20,121 nucleotides of DNA from Pseudomonadales bacterium. GTDB taxonomy: Bacteria; Pseudomonadota; Gammaproteobacteria; Pseudomonadales; UBA7239. Positions 15,899 through 20,121 of the stretch are shown here, one piece after another. The position numbers were made by a program, and so were the translations under genes. The stretch covers positions 1 to 20,121 of the forward strand of contig JAGRJA010000209.1 of NCBI GenBank assembly GCA_020443005.1. Reading direction: 5' to 3'. The notes under the pieces were generated by a model. It was not told the DNA's origin and ran no database searches. It saw only the letters and a list, made by a program, of their open reading frames with translations. Positions within the stretch are counted from its first letter, which is position 1, and the number at the start of each line of letters is the position of its first letter.

Positions 15899-18760
15899 AT
15901 GGATGAAATTCAGGTTCGCGGTGCCAGAACCCACAATCTAAAAAACATTGATCTCGATATTCCACGCGACAAACTGATTGTCATCACCGGTCTTTCGGGT
16001 TCAGGCAAATCTTCACTGGCCTTTGACACACTCTATGCCGAAGGCCAGCGCCGCTATGTCGAATCGCTATCCACTTATGCAAGACAGTTTCTGTCCATGA
16101 TGGAAAAGCCCGATGTCGATCATATCGACGGTCTTTCACCCGCCATTTCGATCGAACAGAAATCAACCTCACACAACCCGCGCTCGACAGTCGGTACGAT
16201 CACGGAAATCTACGACTACCTTCGATTACTTTTTGCCCGCGCCGGCGAGCCCCGTTGTCCCGATCACGATCTGCCGCTGGCGGCTCAAACCATCAGCCAG
16301 ATGGTTGACCATGTAATGACCCTACCGGAGGGTGAAAAATACATGTTGCTGGCACCCATGGTGCGTGACCGCAAGGGTGAACACCTCCACATCATTGAAA
16401 AACTGCGTAGCCAGGGGTTTATTCGGGCGCGCATTGATGGCCTGGTTGTTGACCTTGACGAAGCCCCCAGACTCGACAAAAAGAAAAAGCACAGTATTGA
16501 TGTAGTGGTTGACCGCTTCAGTATCCGCGACGACCTGAAACTCCGCCTGGCTGAATCATTTGAAACAGCACTTAACCTGACCGAAGGTCTGGCTGTTATC
16601 TGCCCGATGAACAAGGATAAGGAAAGCGGCGGTGAAGAAACGGTTTTTTCAGCCAGATTCGCCTGCCCTGTTTGCAACTACAGTATCGACGAACTCGAAC
16701 CTCGCCTGTTTTCTTTCAATAACCCGGCCGGCGCCTGCCCCGGTTGTGACGGACTCGGCGTCAAACAGTTCTTTGATGTCGAACGGGTTATCCAGTTTCC
16801 GGAATCCAGTATCAGCGAGGGCGCTATCAGGGGTTGGGACAGGCGCAATATCTATTACTATCACATGCTGAAATCACTGGCGAAGCATTACAATTTCAGC
16901 ATAGATGCTCCGTGGGAAACGCTCACAAAAACTCAGCAGGAAGTGATTCTGTTTGGCAGTGGCGATGAAGATATCGAGTTCAGCTACGCCAATGATCGCG
17001 GCGATATTTACCAGCGCACCCACCCCTTCGAAGGTGTCATCAACAATATGGAACGCCGTTATCGGGAAACAGATTCCAGCGGGGTGCGTGAAGAGCTGGC
17101 AAAATATTTGAGTTCGCAGGATTGCCCCGACTGCAAGGGCACACGATTACGCAAGGAAGCCCGCCATGTTTTTGTCGATGGCAGAACGCTGCCATCCATT
17201 ACCGAAATGCCGGTGGGTGAAGCCACCGATTATTTTTCCTCACTGCAACTCGAAGGCCGTAAAGGGCAAATTGCCGAAAAGATTCTGAAAGAGCTTCAGG
17301 ACCGCTTTCGCTTTCTGGTGGATGTCGGGCTTAACTACCTCACGCTCAACCGCAGTGCAGAAACCCTCTCGGGTGGCGAAGCGCAACGCATTCGCTTGGC
17401 CAGCCAGATTGGTGCCGGTCTTGTCGGCGTTATGTACATACTCGACGAACCTTCTATCGGTTTGCACCAGCGAGACAATGAGCGCTTGCTGAACACCCTC
17501 ACCCGTCTGCGTGATCTTGGCAACACCGTGATTATTGTCGAACACGACGAAGATGCCATTCGCAGCGCCGACCATATTATCGATATCGGCCCGGGCGCTG
17601 GCGTACACGGCGGGCAAGTTGTGGCACAGGGCAAAGCCCCGGATATCATGAACTGCGCCGAATCAATCACTGGCCAATACCTCTCCGGACAAAAATATAT
17701 TGCTGTCCCTGAAAAGCGTACGCTGATTAACCCGAAAAAAATTCTGACACTGAAAAATGCCAGCGGCAACAATCTGAAAAATGTGACGCTTGATATTCCG
17801 CTTGGTTTGCTCACCTGCATCACCGGTGTTTCCGGCTCGGGTAAATCAACACTTATCAATGGCACGCTCTACCCTATCGCTGCCACCGAACTCAACAAGG
17901 CCAGCACACTGCGTGCCGCACCTTACGACAGTATCAAAGGGCTCGAACTTGTTGATAAGTGTATCGATATCGACCAAAGCCCGATTGGCAGAACACCGCG
18001 TTCCAACCCCGCCACCTATACCGGTATGTTTACACCGATACGCGAACTTTTTGCGGGCACACAAGAAGCTCGCTCACGCGGTTACAAGGTGGGGCGCTTC
18101 AGCTTCAATGTAAAAGGCGGGCGCTGCGAGGCCTGTCAGGGCGACGGTGTCACAAAAGTTGAAATGCACTTTCTGCCCGATATTTATGTGCCCTGCGATG
18201 TTTGCAAGGGAAAACGCTACAACCGCGAAACACTGGATATAGCCTACAAGGGCAAAAACATCCACGAAGTGCTGGATATGACGGTAGAAGAAGCCCATGA
18301 TTTTTTCTCGGCCATTCCTGCCATCGCCAATAAACTGCAAACACTGGTCGATGTCGGCCTCTCCTATATCCGGCTCGGGCAAAGTGCCACCACCTTGTCG
18401 GGTGGTGAAGCACAACGCATCAAGCTCTCGCGTGAATTGTCCAAACGCGGCACCGGCAAAACACTCTACATACTCGATGAACCAACCACCGGCTTGCACT
18501 TTTACGACATTGCCCAACTGTTAAAAGTGCTGCATCGTTTGCGCGACAACGGCAACACTATTGTTGTTATCGAACATAACCTTGATGTAATAAAAACAGC
18601 CGACTGGATTGTGGATCTGGGCCCCGAAGGTGGTAGCGGTGGTGGTGAAATTATCGCCACAGGCACGCCTGAAGATATCGCAAAAGAAAGCAACTCACAT
18701 ACCGGGCGATTTCTCAAACCGCTGTTGTACGACACCAGGGATTACGCAAGTCATGGCTGA
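15899..18760 (+). CDS. uvrA: Excinuclease ABC subunit A (UvrA)
   Basis: The 953-residue protein aligns by eye along its whole length with E. coli UvrA (940 residues), the damage-sensing ATPase of nucleotide excision repair that loads UvrB on lesions. It has two ABC modules. Walker A motifs are GLSGSGKS (31-38) and GVSGSGKS (643-650). Signature motifs LSGGEAQR begin at 490 and 833, followed by LDEPS/LDEPT Walker B strands. Zinc ligands are visible as C256/C259 with C280/C283 and as C743/C746 with C766/C769. The small length excess comes from short insertions such as a Lys/Glu/Gly-rich turn near residue 245. The start matches the conserved MD-I-VRGARTHNLKN beginning, though the ribosome site is weak. 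I searched the 251-bp upstream spacer for CTGT-N8-ACAG and found no LexA box, so SOS control is not shown. A weak -10-like TATACA is at 15746-15751. Its 3' end overlaps the next gene by eight bases. Confidence 0.98.
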   Translation: MDEIQVRGARTHNLKNIDLDIPRDKLIVITGLSGSGKSSLAFDTLYAEGQRRYVESLSTYARQFLSMMEKPDVDHIDGLSPAISIEQKSTSHNPRSTVGTITEIYDYLRLLFARAGEPRCPDHDLPLAAQTISQMVDHVMTLPEGEKYMLLAPMVRDRKGEHLHIIEKLRSQGFIRARIDGLVVDLDEAPRLDKKKKHSIDVVVDRFSIRDDLKLRLAESFETALNLTEGLAVICPMNKDKESGGEETVFSARFACPVCNYSIDELEPRLFSFNNPAGACPGCDGLGVKQFFDVERVIQFPESSISEGAIRGWDRRNIYYYHMLKSLAKHYNFSIDAPWETLTKTQQEVILFGSGDEDIEFSYANDRGDIYQRTHPFEGVINNMERRYRETDSSGVREELAKYLSSQDCPDCKGTRLRKEARHVFVDGRTLPSITEMPVGEATDYFSSLQLEGRKGQIAEKILKELQDRFRFLVDVGLNYLTLNRSAETLSGGEAQRIRLASQIGAGLVGVMYILDEPSIGLHQRDNERLLNTLTRLRDLGNTVIIVEHDEDAIRSADHIIDIGPGAGVHGGQVVAQGKAPDIMNCAESITGQYLSGQKYIAVPEKRTLINPKKILTLKNASGNNLKNVTLDIPLGLLTCITGVSGSGKSTLINGTLYPIAATELNKASTLRAAPYDSIKGLELVDKCIDIDQSPIGRTPRSNPATYTGMFTPIRELFAGTQEARSRGYKVGRFSFNVKGGRCEACQGDGVTKVEMHFLPDIYVPCDVCKGKRYNRETLDIAYKGKNIHEVLDMTVEEAHDFFSAIPAIANKLQTLVDVGLSYIRLGQSATTLSGGEAQRIKLSRELSKRGTGKTLYILDEPTTGLHFYDIAQLLKVLHRLRDNGNTIVVIEHNLDVIKTADWIVDLGPEGGSGGGEIIATGTPEDIAKESNSHTGRFLKPLLYDTRDYASHG

Positions 18761-19238
18761 CAAGAAGATCATCTGGCAAAACAGTGCCCGAACATTTTCC
18801 GAAAACCTGGGTTACGACACGCTGCACCTTGATCCTGTTGGCACCCTGCTGGTTTGTCACTCATCAAAAGGTATCTGTTATCTGGGAATATTGAATAAAG
18901 AAAATCCGATAACCAAAACTCTGGAAAAGATTCAGTTGCGCTGGCCTTTATGCAATCTGCAGAAAGAAATATTCAGTGGCACCTTCAAAAACAGCCTGGA
19001 AAGCACGCTTAATCTCAAGATGGGCATAATTGATAACCCTAAACCACTGGAAGACAGTGATGAAGAGTCATTAGACCTCCACTTGATAGCACGCCCTTTT
19101 GAAAAAAGTGTCTGGCTACAACTGCTCAGGATTCCGGCAGGTCAGACATGCAGCTATGGCCAAATAGCACAACTTGTAAAAAATCCTCGCGCATCGAGAG
19201 CTGTTGGTAATGCTGTCGGGAATAATCCGGTCAGCTGA
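18753..19238 (+). pseudogene. ogt: Truncated methylated-DNA-protein-cysteine methyltransferase, active site lost
   Basis: The 161-residue reading frame starts at an ATG overlapping the uvrA stop (ATGGCTGA), so translation is probably coupled. The N-terminal half is the divergent domain of Ogt/AdaB-type repair proteins. The C-terminal part (about 115-160) is the conserved DNA-binding half: FEKSVWLQLLRIPAGQTCSYG, then ASRAVGNAVGNNPVS. In the family the next residues are a short hydrophobic strand and PCHRV, containing the acceptor cysteine that takes the alkyl group from O6-alkylguanine. Here a TGA follows NPVS directly. The loss coincides with the junction to another truncated gene at 19231-19238. 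The frame upstream is undamaged, with no sign of decay, which argues for a recent rearrangement or an assembly/amplification joint. If real, this product could bind DNA but not repair it. Confidence 0.88.
19231..19238. other. Novel joint between two truncated genes at palindrome TCAGCTGA
   Basis: Homology to the methyltransferase (plus strand) runs up to the serine codon at 19233-19235. Homology to the epimerase/dehydratase (minus strand) runs up to about 19233. Both stop in the same 8-bp palindrome. On either side each gene is intact and in frame from its own start. The two genes converge and each lacks its 3' part, so this is where two ends that were not originally adjacent have been joined. 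Confidence 0.8.
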
Positions 19239-19433
19239 TTTGACACTCTGTTTATCGGTAATATCTCCCCAGTAAATATCAACTTCGGGGTGCTGAAAGC
19301 GTTTTGAATTTTTCGCAGTAACGGGTGTTTTTTTATCGAATGCAATAACATGGAAACCCTGCAATAACAGCTCGTTAATCACAAAGCTGCCAATATTGCC
19401 AAAGGCGCCTGTCAAAAGAATGCGCTTTTTCAT
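19233..19433 (-). pseudogene. N-terminal fragment of an NAD-dependent epimerase/dehydratase
   Basis: Only about 67 residues have homology. They begin MKKRILLTGAFGNIGSFV, with the Rossmann NAD(P)-binding glycine motif TGAFGNIG. They continue through FDKK (end of beta-2, an acidic residue that favours NAD) and YWGDITDKQSVKSA. In this extended SDR family a strand with a D-x-V-x-H-x-A-A pattern and later the YxxxK catalytic pair should follow; all are absent. The open frame continues to 19116, but those residues are simply the antisense of the methyltransferase gene. Full family members are near 300 residues, so over three quarters is missing. The start at 19433 has a possible ribosome site AGGGAG eleven bases upstream, inside a small hairpin. 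No frameshift lies in the preserved part. Confidence 0.82.
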
Positions 19434-19438
19434 CTAAC

Positions 19439-19451
19439 GAGGGTCTCCCTC
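19439..19451 (-). promoter_or_regulatory. Small hairpin over the epimerase ribosome-binding region
   Basis: GAGGG-TCT-CCCTC is a perfect 5-bp inverted repeat just upstream of the epimerase fragment start. On the minus strand it contains the purine-rich AGGGAG that could serve as the ribosome site, so folding could hide it. This may be chance. Confidence 0.22.
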
Positions 19452-19500
19452 TATCCTGTCTCAGGAATTACTGCCAACAAAACCGCAAAGCCACCCCGGC

Positions 19501-19513
19501 GGAACCCTGTTCC
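19501..19513 (-). terminator. Hairpin downstream of the DUF4124 gene
   Basis: GGAAC-CCT-GTTCC is a perfect 5-bp stem in the 143-bp gap between the DUF4124 gene and the epimerase fragment (both minus strand). The flanks are C/G-rich and there is no clean U-run after the stem on the minus strand, so termination is only a possibility. A six-base U-run earlier in the gap is preceded by C-rich sequence that does not fold with it. Confidence 0.25.
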
Positions 19514-19576
19514 ACCCCGACTCCACACAAAAAAGGGGGAGGGTAAAATACGGCCAGCCCTGCAAGCGTCAGCAAG

Positions 19577-20056
19577 CTACTTTTTCATGCTTTTCTTCTG
19601 GCTTTCGTAAAAAGAGGCCGGCGTATGTTCCTCCTCATCCCCATCGTCAGCGCCAAACTGCTCTGTGATGTGCTGGAACTTTTCCTTGATACTGCCTTTC
19701 TCGGCAGGCATCCGAACACCCATATCCATCACATTCTCCGGTTTAACAACCATCGTCTCGTGTTCCTGGCCTTCAGGTGCTTCCTGGGAAAAGTGCCAGT
19801 TGCCTTCGCTATCCTGCCATTTGTAAACCGTTTGCGGTGCATTCTCGCCGGCTTTATCCCTGTCGGGCAGGCTAAACCCCTTTCCTCCATCCATAGACGA
19901 AAGTTTGGCTTTGATGGTCGTCAGCAGGTCACCACCTCTCTCTACCTCAAAAAGCTCAGACCAGTTCACCAAGGCTTTGCCGGTTTGCTGTTCTACAGTA
20001 ATCACCGCGCCCACACAAAAAACCGATAATAGAATGATTATCACGAAAATTTTCAT
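19577..20056 (-). CDS. DUF4124 domain-containing protein
   Basis: A 159-residue protein beginning with a hydrophobic segment (residues 2-20, FVIIILLSVFCVGAVIT) that should act as a membrane anchor or uncleaved signal, placing the rest in the periplasm. The DUF4124 signature VYKWQDSEGNWHFSQEAP (77-94) is clear. This small domain is common in proteobacterial envelope proteins and has no assigned activity. The C-terminal third is charged, with a Lys-rich end (SQKKSMKK). I chose the ATG at 20056 because GAGAGG lies five bases upstream; longer frames add a non-hydrophobic leader with no ribosome site. Its first 62 bases are also present at 1-62 because the window ends overlap. In the circular reading it follows the truncated haemoglobin gene on the same strand, with a 111-bp spacer. 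Confidence 0.87.
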   Translation of the reverse strand: MKIFVIIILLSVFCVGAVITVEQQTGKALVNWSELFEVERGGDLLTTIKAKLSSMDGGKGFSLPDRDKAGENAPQTVYKWQDSEGNWHFSQEAPEGQEHETMVVKPENVMDMGVRMPAEKGSIKEKFQHITEQFGADDGDEEEHTPASFYESQKKSMKK

Positions 20057-20121
20057 CAGCGCCTCTCTTCCAGTTGTCTCATCGTTTGTTTTGTTTGCTT
20101 TTGTTAGCATTCGCCACAACA
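19995..20121. repeat. Terminal direct repeat, right copy (circular closure)
   Basis: Identical to bases 1-127 in direct orientation. The complete DUF4124 gene is readable only in this copy, while continuation toward the truncated haemoglobin gene is readable only past the left copy. Merging the two gives a continuous, ordinary gene order. Confidence 0.93.

Noticed and set aside
18609..18752. An N-terminal extension of the ogt-like frame inside uvrA
   Set aside because: It is an out-of-frame reading of the conserved UvrA C-terminus. The ATG at 18753 overlapping the uvrA stop gives the expected family start.
19116..19232. The last ~38 residues of the epimerase open frame
   Set aside because: They are the antisense of the methyltransferase coding sequence and do not continue the SDR fold, so they are not part of the real gene.
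19231..19238. Joint caused by cutting and ligating at PvuII or AluI sites (CAGCTG/AGCT)
   Set aside because: Several uncut CAGCTG sites occur elsewhere in the window (for example near 1629, 2130, 2617 and 3883), so a complete-digest ligation product is unlikely. Partial digestion cannot be fully excluded.

Overview
The window looks like core and accessory chromosome from a gammaproteobacterium, probably an aquatic or marine one. The best evidence is a full-length UvrA that closely resembles the enterobacterial protein, together with a group II truncated haemoglobin, a DUF4124 protein, and a sulfotransferase next to a DUF1214 protein. The last pair is common in marine gammaproteobacteria as far as I recall. 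No plasmid replication, partition, conjugation, phage or transposase gene is visible, and I found no tRNA, rRNA or CRISPR array.

Topology: bases 1-127 are repeated exactly at 19995-20121. A 127-base end overlap is what a de Bruijn assembler with k=127 leaves on a circular path, so the window is best read as a closed 19,994-bp circle. The ordinary gene order runs across that closure (truncated haemoglobin, then DUF4124, both minus strand). The abnormal place is 19231-19238. There a methyltransferase gene, cut just before its active-site PCHR motif, meets an epimerase/dehydratase gene of which only the first ~67 codons remain. Both homologies end at the palindrome TCAGCTGA. If the circle is opened there, the rest is one continuous chromosomal segment with a broken gene at each end. 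This is the signature of an excised circle, a tandem-duplication joint or a chimera formed during amplification or assembly.

Layout. (a) 150-8625, minus strand: a surface-protein cluster read from right to left. It holds two exported DUF11-type proteins (7597-8625 and 7096-7587, translationally coupled), an intrinsic-terminator-like hairpin with a U8 tail, a third DUF11 protein (5855-6955), a 1680-residue outer-membrane protein (781-5823) with DUF11, CNA-B-like and Ig-like modules before a large C-terminal beta-rich barrel region, and then the truncated haemoglobin. (b) 8626-9144: a 519-bp divergent regulatory region with no gene. (c) 9145-13173, plus strand: a 1342-residue mosaic surface protein (glycine-rich, SdrD-like, beta-helix, terminal DUF11). 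(d) 13209-15647, minus strand: the sulfotransferase and the DUF1214 protein. (e) 15899-19238, plus strand: uvrA overlapping a truncated ogt-like gene. (f) 19233-20056, minus strand: the epimerase fragment and the DUF4124 protein.

Functional reading (inference): the three smaller DUF11 proteins, the giant beta-helix protein and the barrel protein form one divergently transcribed surface-display module. Three of the candidate cargo proteins, on both sides of the divergent promoter region, end at the stop codon with the same strand, F-x-V-T-I-(D/N). Two of them and the barrel protein also share a (G/D)-T-x-I-x-N-T motif near the mature N-terminus. This is the best candidate here for an undescribed export or assembly system.
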